Below, one piece after another: positions 43,949 through 52,428 of a DNA stretch of 64,000 nt. Under the pieces are notes generated by a model, which ran no database searches, had not been told where the DNA came from, and was given only the letters and a program-made list of their open reading frames with translations. The stretch comes from Legionella geestiana (GTDB lineage Bacteria > Pseudomonadota > Gammaproteobacteria > Legionellales > Legionellaceae), in the NCBI RefSeq assembly GCF_004571195.1, contig NZ_CP038271.1, positions 2,537,001 to 2,601,000 on the forward strand. The letters are read 5' to 3'. A program made the translations under genes and the position numbers. The number at the start of each line of letters is the position of its first letter. Position 1 is the first letter of the stretch.

Positions 43949-44950
43949 ATGAACCGCTTTCTTTATGCGTCAGCGGCCGCAGTTCTTACGGCGCTGCTGA
44001 CGCTTGTGGCTGTGACAGGATTTTACTTCTACGCATATGCGAAAGCCCCCTTATGCGCTGCCTGCGACAGCTCGACCATTATCGAGCTTGCCCCCAATAT
44101 GTCGGCTGCGGCATTTCTAAAATCGCTCAGCACAAAAAATCTGATTCGTTATCCCCGTGCTTTTCGCATATTGATGCGCATCGATGGTTCCGGGCGTTCT
44201 CTGAAGGCCGGGGTCTATGCGCTCAAGCCTGAAGAATCACTGCGTGATTTTTTGCAGCGTGTGGTGACGGGTGATGTATTGACAGCATCGTTTCGCATCA
44301 TTGAAGGTACCAATCTTAAGCGTGTAACAGCATCGCTTGAAAACGCACCATGGCTTGATTTTCAACCGGAAATGCTCGATGCCATCCGCGGAGAATATCT
44401 AAGCGCTGAAGGACTGCTTCTTGCCGATACTTATCGCTACAAGGCCGGCAGCAGTGCAAAAAACGTTTTGATGCTTGCGCATACGAACCTCACTAACGCC
44501 CTTAATGCCGCCTGGGAAGGGCGGGATGCGGGTCTGCCGTTTAAAACGCCCTACGAACTTCTTACAGCCGCTTCAATTGTCGAGAAAGAGTCAGGAGTTG
44601 CCAGCGAGCGTCGCCTGATTGCGGGGGTGCTGGTCAATCGCCTGCGCAGATTCATGCCGCTGCAGATGGACCCCACGGTCATTTATGCGCTTGGTGAACA
44701 CTATGAGGGCAGGCTCAGGCATGCTGACTTAAAAATTGATTCCCCCTACAATACTTACCGGTACCGCGGACTGCCTCCAACCCCCATTGCCATGGTGGGG
44801 CGTGATGCGCTCGATGCCGTGGCGCATCCTGAACCGACCGCGTACCTTTATTACGTAGCGCGCGGGGACGGCACGCATGAATTTTCGGTGGATTATGCCA
44901 GCCAGCGTGCGGCCATTCATCGCTATCTCAAAAAGGGAAAAAGACCATGA
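43949..44950 (+). CDS. mltG: Endolytic murein transglycosylase MltG (YceG)
   Basis: A 333-residue inner-membrane lytic transglycosylase that cuts nascent glycan strands. One membrane helix (about 5-28), a LysM-like region (about 45-110), then the catalytic domain with the essential Glu in AASIVEKESG (about 210-219) and the block LQMDPTVIYALG followed by SPYNTYRYRGLPPTPI (about 265-280). The ATG comes directly after the fabF stop; its stop overlaps tmk (ATGA). Confidence 0.93.
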   Translation: MNRFLYASAAAVLTALLTLVAVTGFYFYAYAKAPLCAACDSSTIIELAPNMSAAAFLKSLSTKNLIRYPRAFRILMRIDGSGRSLKAGVYALKPEESLRDFLQRVVTGDVLTASFRIIEGTNLKRVTASLENAPWLDFQPEMLDAIRGEYLSAEGLLLADTYRYKAGSSAKNVLMLAHTNLTNALNAAWEGRDAGLPFKTPYELLTAASIVEKESGVASERRLIAGVLVNRLRRFMPLQMDPTVIYALGEHYEGRLRHADLKIDSPYNTYRYRGLPPTPIAMVGRDALDAVAHPEPTAYLYYVARGDGTHEFSVDYASQRAAIHRYLKKGKRP

Positions 44951-45594
44951 GAGGGCAGTTTATTGTCGTGGAAGGGCTTGAGGGTGCTGGAAAAACCACG
45001 GCTATGGAAGTTATACAGGAGGTTCTTATCCGCCACGGCATTGCCTTTCTTACCACCCGTGAGCCTGGTGGAACGCCTGTGGGGGAAGTGATTCGAAACC
45101 TTGTAAAATCACCGCCCGGAGTGCTGGCGCTGGACCCGCGCACAGAGCTGTTGCTGATGTATGCATCCCGCATTCAGCTCGTGGAAGAAGTGATTCGACC
45201 GGCACTGGCCGCCGGTACCTGGGTGATTGCAGACCGCTTTGAATTGTCTACGCGCGCCTATCAAGGTGGGGGGCGCGGGATGGATGGCGCGTTTATCGAT
45301 GCCATTTCCGCATTCGCACTCGAGGGCTTGAGCCCGGATTTATTACTCTATCTTGACATTTGTCCGGCAGAAGGACTTGCACGTGCACTGGCACGCAGCA
45401 AAGCCGACAGGATTGAACAGGAATCACTCGAATTTTTTGAGCGCGTGCACAAAGCCTATCAGGACGGGATTAGAGGCTTTAAAGCCGCAGTGACTGTGGA
45501 TGCCGCGAAGCCTCTCAAAAGTGTGCGTCACTCAATTGAGCAAATCCTTGAACACCATCTGGAGCATCATGCACGACACGCCGCGTCTTCCTGA
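44947..45594 (+). CDS. tmk: Thymidylate kinase
   Basis: A 215-residue kinase phosphorylating dTMP. The P-loop is EGLEGAGKTT (about 9-18); TTREPGGTPVGE (about 36-47) and DRFELSTRAYQGGGRG (about 98-113) bind the nucleotide and the lid. Overlaps mltG by 4 bp and holB by 26 bp, so translation is coupled through the group. Confidence 0.95.
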   Translation: MRGQFIVVEGLEGAGKTTAMEVIQEVLIRHGIAFLTTREPGGTPVGEVIRNLVKSPPGVLALDPRTELLLMYASRIQLVEEVIRPALAAGTWVIADRFELSTRAYQGGGRGMDGAFIDAISAFALEGLSPDLLLYLDICPAEGLARALARSKADRIEQESLEFFERVHKAYQDGIRGFKAAVTVDAAKPLKSVRHSIEQILEHHLEHHARHAASS

Positions 45595-46495
45595 GCTGGC
45601 AGCCTTTCAGCAGCCGCTCTGGACACCCTTTGAAAAGGCTATTGCCGAAAAACGCCCCGCTCAGGCGCTGTTGCTGGCAGGCCCGCTGCACACGAACCCG
45701 GCCGCTTTTGCCACGCGCCTTATAGCGGCTTTCCTCTGTAACCGCGAGAACGCTCCCTGTAACACGTGTGTCAGCTGCCAGCAGATGGCAGTTGATGAAC
45801 ACCCTGGTGTAGTGTACGTGCAGCCTGAAGCCGGCACGAGCGGCATTAAAGTTGACCGAATACGCGCATTGCAGGAAGAGATTGTTAATACACCGCATGC
45901 AGGCATGCACCGGTTTGTACGGATTATGCCGGCAGATGCCATGAATACTGCAGCCTCAAACGCACTCTTAAAAATTCTTGAAGAGCCGCCGTCACATACG
46001 GTTTTTGTGCTGGTAGCCACGCAGATATCAACGCTTGCGCCGACCATTCTCAGTCGCTGTGAAAAATGGTCTATGCCATTGCCGGAGTTCGCGGGCGAGG
46101 CACCTAATCCTTTTTGCTTCCTCGAGCCGCAGTTTTATCCCAAAGAATCTCTGGAGCGCACCCTGCTGGAAGGGTTGCCCACGCATCTCGAAGCGTTGAC
46201 AGCGGTATTTTCCGGTGTCAAAAACCCGGTGGCCCTCGCGCAGGCGTGGTCTAAAACCCCTCTGGATGGCTGGCTCTGGCTCCTGCAGGGGCTTATGCTG
46301 ATGCTGCTTCGCCATCACGTGTCCGGTGAGCCACTGGAACCCTCGTTCAAAGCTCTGGCCATGACTCTGACACCGCACCGCCTGTTACAACTGCTGGACG
46401 GCATCAATCGCATAAAAAAATCCATGCGACGCGGCGTTATCCCTAATACGGCCGTAGCCCTTGAGTCTATTTTTTGTATGGGAATGACACCATGA
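45569..46495 (+). CDS. holB: DNA polymerase III delta' subunit
   Basis: A 308-residue clamp-loader subunit. The ATG at 45569 is within tmk and has GGAG upstream. The zinc-binding cysteines are in CNRENAPCNTCVSC (about 50-63). The P-loop position (LLAGPLHTNPAAFATRL) lacks the GKT of active ATPases, as is normal for delta'; NALLKILEEPPSHTVFVL (about 131-148) is the conserved sensor region. Its end overlaps truD (ATGA). Confidence 0.92.
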   Translation: MHDTPRLPELAAFQQPLWTPFEKAIAEKRPAQALLLAGPLHTNPAAFATRLIAAFLCNRENAPCNTCVSCQQMAVDEHPGVVYVQPEAGTSGIKVDRIRALQEEIVNTPHAGMHRFVRIMPADAMNTAASNALLKILEEPPSHTVFVLVATQISTLAPTILSRCEKWSMPLPEFAGEAPNPFCFLEPQFYPKESLERTLLEGLPTHLEALTAVFSGVKNPVALAQAWSKTPLDGWLWLLQGLMLMLLRHHVSGEPLEPSFKALAMTLTPHRLLQLLDGINRIKKSMRRGVIPNTAVALESIFCMGMTP

Positions 46496-47532
46496 CGCAC
46501 CCTGATTTTTCAAACGCCCTAAACTGGCCCCGTGCTCATGGGATGCCGGAGTGCGAAGCCTTGATTCGCGAAGTCCCTGAAGATTTTCAGGTGGATGAAC
46601 AGTTTTCAGGGGCTTTCAGCGGCGATGGCGAGCATTTAATCCTTCACATCGAAAAGCGCGGATTAACCACCGAAGAGGTGGTCAAATCACTGGCGAGAAT
46701 AGTGAATAAGCCTGAAAGTTGCATCAGTTACGCAGGCCTTAAGGACCGCCACGCACTGACCACACAGTTTTTCAGTCTTCACCTTCCCGGAGAATATGTC
46801 GAAGGTGCAGAAGCATTGAGCGCGCCCGGATGGCGCGTAATATCGGCAACGCGTCATCACAAAAAGCTGAGACCCGGGGCATTAAGTGGCAACCGCTTTT
46901 TACTGCGCTTACGTGAAGTGTCTGACACGGTGGCACTTTTAGAGCAGCTTGAGCGTGTGAAACAGACGGGCGTACCGAATTATTTTGGCGAACAGCGCTT
47001 TGGACGTGAGGGTGGTAACCTCTTAAAGGCGCATGCGATGCTGGCAGAGGGGCAGAAAATCCGCTCGCGTTTTCATCGTGGCATGTATTGTTCGGCTGCG
47101 CGCTCATGGCTTTTTAACGAGATTCTGGCAGCCCGCGTGCGCGCCGCCACCTGGAATAAGCCGCTTGAGGGCGATGTATTTCAGCTGGCAGGCTCTAACA
47201 GCATTTTTACGGTGCCAATACTCGATGCAACGCTCCATGAGCGCATTCTCGCCCGCGATATTTCACCGGCAGGTCCACTTGCCGGCAAGGGGAAAGTGGT
47301 GGCAAGTGGTGAGGCGTTGTCAATTATCACAGAGGTGTATCATACGTGGCAGACGTGGGTACTGGCACTCGAAAAAATGGGGCTTCAGGAGGCCTGGCGC
47401 GCCAATATCCTTCATCCAGAAAACCTGCAGTGTGAAGTGGATGGCACTACCGCTGAACTGACTTTCAGCCTGCCAGCCGGTGCCTATGCGACCAGTGTTT
47501 TGCGGGAGCTGGTGCTTTATCAAACCGCGTAA
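46492..47532 (+). CDS. truD: tRNA pseudouridine(13) synthase TruD
   Basis: A 346-residue enzyme making pseudouridine 13 in tRNA-Glu. The catalytic Asp is in SYAGLKDRHALTTQ (about 76-89); the N-terminus has the block DFQVDEQFSGAFSGDGEHL, and GVPNYFGEQRFGREGGN (about 158-174) is the family signature. The ATG at 46492 overlaps the holB stop. A longer frame upstream lacks support. It ends this chromosomal gene run; a repeat array follows. Confidence 0.93.
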   Translation: MTHPDFSNALNWPRAHGMPECEALIREVPEDFQVDEQFSGAFSGDGEHLILHIEKRGLTTEEVVKSLARIVNKPESCISYAGLKDRHALTTQFFSLHLPGEYVEGAEALSAPGWRVISATRHHKKLRPGALSGNRFLLRLREVSDTVALLEQLERVKQTGVPNYFGEQRFGREGGNLLKAHAMLAEGQKIRSRFHRGMYCSAARSWLFNEILAARVRAATWNKPLEGDVFQLAGSNSIFTVPILDATLHERILARDISPAGPLAGKGKVVASGEALSIITEVYHTWQTWVLALEKMGLQEAWRANILHPENLQCEVDGTTAELTFSLPAGAYATSVLRELVLYQTA

Positions 47533-47594
47533 GCCAAAAAAAACGCAAGAAGGCTGCCATTTTTAAATAAGATTATGTATTTAATAGGCTTTTC

Positions 47595-48782
47595 GGCAGG
47601 CTGGTCTGAGCGCCGCGAAGCCCGGCATTGGGTATCTCCAAAGGCCAGATGTTTTTTCGCGCATCCCTCCCGCGCTTATCAGCGCAGGCTACAGTGAAAT
47701 TTCAAGTAAGTTATAGTATTTAAATGGTTTTGTAGGCTGGGTTGAGCGAAGCGAAGCCTGGCATCGGATATCGCTGCAGGCCAGATGTTTTTTCGCGCAT
47801 CCCTCCCGCGCTTATCAGCGCAGGCTACAGTGAAATATCAAGTAAGTTATTGTATTTAAACGTTTTTGTAGGCTGGGTTGAGCGAAGTGAAGCCTGGCAT
47901 CGGATATCGCCGCAGGCCGGATGTTTTTTCGCGCATCCCTCCCGCGCTTATCAGCGCAGGCTACAGTGAAATTTCAAGTAAGTTATAGTATTTAAATGGT
48001 TTTGTAGGCTGGGTTGAGCGAAGCGAAGCCTGGCATCGGATATCGCTGCAGGCCAGATGTTTTTTCGCGCATCCCTCCCGCGCTTATCAGCGCAGGCTAC
48101 AGTGAAATATCAAGTAAGTTATTGTATTTAAACGTTTTTGTAGGCTGGGTTGAGCGAAGTGAAGCCTGGCATCGGATATCGCCGCAGGCCGGATGTTTTT
48201 TCGCGCATCCCTCCCGCGCTTATCAGCGCAGGCTACAGTGAAATTTCAAGTAAGTTATAGTATTTAAATGGTTTTGTAGGCTGGGTTGAGCGAAGCGAAG
48301 CCTGGCATCGGATATCGCTGCAGGCCAGATGTTTTTTCGCGCATCCCTCCCGCGCTTATCAGCGCAGGTTACAGTGAAATTTCAAGTAAGTTATTGTATT
48401 TAAATGGTTTTGTAGGCTGGGTTGAGCGAAGCGAAGCCTGGCATCGGATATCGCCGCAGGCCGGATGTTTTTTCGCGCATCCCTCCCGCGCTTATCAGCG
48501 CAGGCCACAGTGAAATTTCAAGTAAGTTATTGTATTTAAATGGTTTTGTAGGCTGGGTTGAGCGAAGCGAAGCCTGGCATCGGATATCGCTGCAGGCCAG
48601 ATGTTTTTTTGCGCATCCCTCCCGCGCTTATCAGCGCAGGCTACAGTGAAATTTCAAGTAAGTTATTGTATTTAAATGTTTTTGTAGGCTGGGTTGAGCG
48701 AAGCGAAGCCTGGCATCGGATATCGCCGCAGGCCGGATGTTTTTTCGCACATCCCTCCCGCGCTTATCAGCGCAGGCTACCG
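47595..48782. repeat. Array of nine 136-bp tandem repeats
   Basis: Units start at 47595 (diverged), 47731, 47867, 48003, 48139, 48275, 48411, 48547 and 48683 (last unit loses identity after about 100 bp). Each begins TGTAGGCTGGGTTGAGCG, contains TTTTTTCGCGCATCCCTCCC and the small hairpin GCGCTTATCAGCGC, and ends in an AT-rich spacer. Units 2-9 alternate strictly between CTGCAGGCCAGATG and CCGCAGGCCGGATG types. 136 is not a multiple of three, so the short reading frames within are not conserved as one protein and I do not call them genes. The GTAGGCTGGGTTGAGCGAAGCGAAGCC core resembles REP-like intergenic repeats of many proteobacteria. It fills the gap between truD and tatD. Confidence 0.95.
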
Positions 48783-48898
48783 TTATATTTCAAATAACTT
48801 ATTGTTTTTATTGATTTTTTGTTATTTTTTGGCAGAGGTATCCCTCAACAGGCGTGCGTGTTAAAATCGAGGCATTATTACTACCCAAGTACTACACC

Positions 48899-49678
48899 AT
48901 GCTTGTTGATTCCCATTGCCATTTGCCAAGTATCGATCTCTCATCTTTTAACGGAAGCATGCAGGCGGTAATCGATGCGGCGGAGGCTGCCGGCGTGCAG
49001 CATCTTTTGACCGTCTGTCTTGAGCTTGAAGGTTTTCCAGAACTTTGTGCGCTCGCGCGCCAGTATCCCAATATCAGTATTTCTGTTGGGATTCATCCCA
49101 ATGAAACCTGTGCCAGCGAGCCGGATGCAAAGACGCTTGCCAGACTCGCGAGGGAAAATGGCTGCATTGCTATTGGTGAAACCGGGCTTGATTATTTCCA
49201 TACGGAAGCAGCGATGCGACCATCGCAGCAGGCACGTTTTGCCACACACATAGAAGCCGCGCGCCTCACAGAAAAGCCGTTGATTATTCATACCCGCGAT
49301 GCCGCTGCGGATACGCTCTCGATGCTGCGTGAATTACAGGCTGACAGCGTGGGCGGGGTGATGCACTGCTTTACAGAAACCTGGGAAGTGGCGAAAGCCG
49401 CCCTTGATTTAGGTTTTTACATTTCGTTTTCAGGAATTGTTACGTTTAAAGGCGCGACACAGCTGCAGGATGTCGCTAAAAAAGTGCCGTCTGACCGCAT
49501 GCTCATTGAAACCGATTCGCCCTATCTTGCCCCGGTTCCGCATCGTGGTAAACAGAATCATCCGGCACTGGTGCGTCATGTGGCGGAACAGCTCGCGCAT
49601 TTGCGTGAAGTTCCCTTTGAGACCATCGCAAGTCAGACGACTGCGAATTTTTACCGTTGTTTCAGGATGGAAGCGTGA
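48899..49678 (+). CDS. tatD: TatD-family metal-dependent DNase
   Basis: A 259-residue TIM-barrel hydrolase. The metal-binding HxH is in VDSHCHLP; Glu lies in AIGETGLDYF (about 90-99); histidines follow in PLIIHTRDA (about 127-135) and VMHCFTETWEVA (about 151-162), and the Asp in IETDSPYLAPVPHRGKQN (about 203-220). All ligands are present. The ATG at 48899 starts exactly at the family's usual N-terminus; no ribosome site is evident. It overlaps anmK by 4 bp. Confidence 0.93.
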   Translation: MLVDSHCHLPSIDLSSFNGSMQAVIDAAEAAGVQHLLTVCLELEGFPELCALARQYPNISISVGIHPNETCASEPDAKTLARLARENGCIAIGETGLDYFHTEAAMRPSQQARFATHIEAARLTEKPLIIHTRDAAADTLSMLRELQADSVGGVMHCFTETWEVAKAALDLGFYISFSGIVTFKGATQLQDVAKKVPSDRMLIETDSPYLAPVPHRGKQNHPALVRHVAEQLAHLREVPFETIASQTTANFYRCFRMEA

Positions 49679-50778
49679 GCATTTATCTCGGACTGTTATC
49701 AGGCACCAGCATGGACGGGATAGATGCGGCTCTGGTCGACTTTCCCTCCCACACCCTTATTCATGCGCAAACTCTTCCCTACGAGCCATTGTTGCGTGAG
49801 GAAATTGCCACCCTTTGCGAGGGCGCCTTAACCACACCTAAAGCCATGGCAACGCTTAATACCCGCATTGGTCGTGCCTTTGGCGAGGCGGCCAGAGAGG
49901 TACTTCGTGCGGCATCGATAAAACCGCGCGATGTCATCGCCATAGGCAGCCATGGTCAGACCGTTTTTCATGACGCGCATGCCGACATCCCCGTAACCGT
50001 GCAACTTGGTTGTGCGCATACCATCGCCGAGATGACTGGCATAGCGGTCGTTTCTGATTTTCGTACGCGCGATTTGGTTGTCGGCGGGCAGGGTGCACCT
50101 TTGGCGCCGGTGTATCACGCGGAGCTTTTTGGGCGCTTTGGCGAACGACTTGCCATTGTTAATATTGGCGGTATTGCCAATGTCAGCTTTGTGGAGTCCG
50201 GCAAGGCGGCTTGTGGTTTTGATACGGGGCCTGGCAATTGCCTGATGGATGCCTGGTGCGCGCGCACGCACGGGCAGGCGTTTGACAGGGATGGCCGCTT
50301 TGCGGCTGAAGGCAGAGTGATACCGTCACTTCTTGACACGCTGCTTTCAGACCCCTGGTTTGACCGCCCCATTCCGCGCAGCATCGATAAAGGCTACTTC
50401 AGCCTTGAGCGAATGCTCGCGTACGCTAAGCCAGACTGGCTCGATGCCGATGTTCAGGCGACACTTCTTGCCTTTACCGCAACAACGATTGCCCATGCGA
50501 TTACTGCCAGAGAGACGGGCCTCGAGCGGGTACTGGTATGTGGCGGCGGGGCTCATAACCGTGCGCTTTTAAAGGCACTGTCGCTGGCAATGGAGCCACT
50601 GCCGGTAGAAAGTACGGTGGCTGTCAGTGTTAACCCCGATTTTGTGGAAGCCATGCTTTTTGCATGGCTTGCGCATTGCGCTGCCACGGATACTCCGCTT
50701 TATCTCAAACCCATAACCGGCTCAAGCCGCCCGGTGGTGCTGGGTGCGCGATTTCCGGCAGGCCAGATTAATGATTGA
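49675..50778 (+). CDS. anmK: Anhydro-N-acetylmuramic acid kinase
   Basis: A 367-residue peptidoglycan-recycling kinase that hydrolyses and phosphorylates anhydroMurNAc to MurNAc-6-phosphate. Nucleotide block LGLLSGTSMDGIDAALV (about 4-20), catalytic Asp in VVSDFRTRDLVVGGQGAPL (split, about 125-143), and FDTGPGNCLMDAW (about 182-194). The GTG at 49675 overlaps the tatD stop and has AGGATGGAAG upstream; it gives the usual family N-terminus. Normal length. Confidence 0.94.
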   Translation: MSIYLGLLSGTSMDGIDAALVDFPSHTLIHAQTLPYEPLLREEIATLCEGALTTPKAMATLNTRIGRAFGEAAREVLRAASIKPRDVIAIGSHGQTVFHDAHADIPVTVQLGCAHTIAEMTGIAVVSDFRTRDLVVGGQGAPLAPVYHAELFGRFGERLAIVNIGGIANVSFVESGKAACGFDTGPGNCLMDAWCARTHGQAFDRDGRFAAEGRVIPSLLDTLLSDPWFDRPIPRSIDKGYFSLERMLAYAKPDWLDADVQATLLAFTATTIAHAITARETGLERVLVCGGGAHNRALLKALSLAMEPLPVESTVAVSVNPDFVEAMLFAWLAHCAATDTPLYLKPITGSSRPVVLGARFPAGQIND

Positions 50779-50907
50779 GTCTGGCTAAACTGACAGGTAT
50801 TCGGTAACATTTTCTTCTGTGCTGGACAAAAAACGCATCATCTATCGGTAACGCAAACGGGCAGCTTTGTGCATGTGTTTTCACTTAAACAATTTCCAGC
50901 ACAGAGA

Positions 50908-51045
50908 TCATTTTCTCCTGCATGAATCAGAACAATATTTCACCTCTTCCCAAACGGTTTTCCATTTTTTTCGCCAGGTAAAAGGCCGGCCGCAGCGAGC
51001 GCATATTTTTTCAGGCAGATGCTCTTTTTTTACGCCTTTAGTCAT
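50908..51045 (-). CDS. DUF2256 small zinc-ribbon-like protein
   Basis: A 45-residue gene too short for most gene finders. The frame begins [20 protein letters not shown] and continues with [20 protein letters not shown] and a final SCRRK. Four cysteines in the order CxxC ... C-x3-C would bind zinc, and the KxHLPxKxCxxCGRPFxWRKKW pattern is the DUF2256 family, known to occur beside cryptochrome/photolyase genes. The ATG overlaps the stop of the photolyase N-half gene, so it is made with it. A role in DNA or flavoprotein handling is guessed from this neighbourhood only. Confidence 0.85.
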   Translation of the reverse strand: MTKGVKKEHLPEKICARCGRPFTWRKKWKTVWEEVKYCSDSCRRK

Positions 51046-51466
51046 CTAAACCACCGTTATAGAGGAAGGCGGTCTTTTTCGCGTGATTCCAATATTGAAA
51101 AAATCGCCTGTAATCCATTGTCTTATTTAACTTTACAAAAGGCTCATCCTCGACCAGCTCAACCGTGTAAAACGCCTTAATACTGTCTATTACTTCTATA
51201 AGAAGTGGATTGTTTGTACCAGGGATATAGACGATGGAAGGATTAATATCCTGCAGAATTTTGAGGGTATCGCCATGAAGGATATCCACATTTAAATGGC
51301 ATAAAGTCTCATAATTAAATACGAAGCGTTTGAAACTATACGCCGTACGTCGGGCGTATTCATCATCCCATATATACACAGCACTCGTACCCGCCGGGGC
51401 AGCCTGGAACACGGGATGTGTCATTCTTAACGATTCTTCATGCAATAAAATTAAAGGCTGCCGCAT
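51038..51466 (-). CDS. Photolyase/cryptochrome N-terminal alpha/beta half (split)
   Basis: A 142-residue protein resembling the N-terminal antenna-binding Rossmann-like domain of photolyases: [36 protein letters not shown] and [21 protein letters not shown] fit the opening strands and helices. It lacks the FAD-binding helical domain, which is instead encoded by the gene directly upstream, overlapping by 16 bp. The order is inverted relative to a normal photolyase (FAD half first). The two products presumably assemble. The antenna cofactor, if any, is unknown. Confidence 0.7.
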   Translation of the reverse strand: MRQPLILLHEESLRMTHPVFQAAPAGTSAVYIWDDEYARRTAYSFKRFVFNYETLCHLNVDILHGDTLKILQDINPSIVYIPGTNNPLLIEVIDSIKAFYTVELVEDEPFVKLNKTMDYRRFFQYWNHAKKTAFLYNGGLDD

Positions 51467-52260
51467 GATGCACTTTCCCTCATGTTTGGAAATAAACGGA
51501 GCTGTAATTCCTCATAGCTCGCAGACAAAACCTCGTTATGCTGTGGCGATGTATCCACTTGCCGGCCAAAATATTTATCCACGTTCTCGAGGTTAAAGAT
51601 ATAAGGTTTTTGGCTAAACGTACTGGCCACCCACTGCCATGAGAGGTTATTGCTGGCTACATTCCCGTCCAGCAAATGCTGCAAAAACCATTTTGCCCCC
51701 GCCTGCCACTTGACGCGCCTGAAATGCACGATATAGCTTGCCAGATACATGCGGGCATGATTATGGATATAGCCGCTACTGGTCAGTTCATGAATAAAGG
51801 CATCCATGCAGGCAACGCCAGTGCAACCATTGGCAATATCATCAGGCAGGAAAGGAGCGTAATCATCTGCACTAAAACCTGTTTTATAGGCTTCAATGTC
51901 TTTCCACGCCCATTCCGGTTGCTGTGTCAGCACACGCTGCCAAAAATCCCTCCATGCTAATTCCTGAATAAATTTTGTAAGTTGCTCTGGTTGCGTTGAT
52001 GTGCCGAGAACATGGTTGCGTACTTCGTTCAAGCTCAGTGCCCCGTGGTGAATATAGGGGGACAGGCGTGATACCCTGCCATCACCAAAATTGCGGGTAC
52101 GCGCGTATGCAACAGCGTCGATATTCTCTAATTTGATGTCTGCCTGACTGAGACCCCCTTGAAAAGAACTCGGCTCACCTTCAGCCCAGGGGACAAGCGA
52201 GCGCACAAAGGCCACCAGCTCATCACGACTGTCAAAATGTTTTTTTAAGCCATCTCTCAC
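51451..52260 (-). CDS. Photolyase/cryptochrome FAD-binding half (split)
   Basis: A 269-residue protein equal to the C-terminal FAD-binding domain of class I-like photolyases and cryptochromes, without the N-terminal domain. Blocks: SRLSPYIHHGALSLNEV (about 64-80), FIQELAWRDFWQRV (about 100-113), GVACMDAFIHELTSSGYIHN (about 148-167), and NNLSWQWVASTFSQKPYIFN (about 219-238). The Trp residues in the last block could serve electron transfer to flavin. The start is GTG with GGAG five bases upstream. Whether it repairs DNA or senses blue light is not decidable from the sequence. Confidence 0.8.
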   Translation of the reverse strand: MRDGLKKHFDSRDELVAFVRSLVPWAEGEPSSFQGGLSQADIKLENIDAVAYARTRNFGDGRVSRLSPYIHHGALSLNEVRNHVLGTSTQPEQLTKFIQELAWRDFWQRVLTQQPEWAWKDIEAYKTGFSADDYAPFLPDDIANGCTGVACMDAFIHELTSSGYIHNHARMYLASYIVHFRRVKWQAGAKWFLQHLLDGNVASNNLSWQWVASTFSQKPYIFNLENVDKYFGRQVDTSPQHNEVLSASYEELQLRLFPNMRESASCGSL

Positions 52261-52428
52261 GCTGACTCCATAAAAAAACCTCTGTAAATGAGATTGGTTA
52301 TGCCCGCCAATTCTGTCATGGCCTGTATGTTAAAAATCAAACGATAACTGCGTTGTGTTATCTTTCTTTACCGGTTTTTTACGCGTTTTAGACTGACTGC
52401 GGCTGCCGAGTTTTTGGTTTATGGCACG

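Noticed and set aside
47595-48782. The tandem array as a CRISPR
   Set aside because: Whole 136-bp units, including the spacers, are nearly identical; there are no unique spacers and no cas genes.
47742-48797. Series of 75-residue reading frames in the repeat array as a protein family
   Set aside because: They follow from the repeat sequence itself; 136 bp shifts the frame each unit, there is no ribosome site, and each frame runs through two units.
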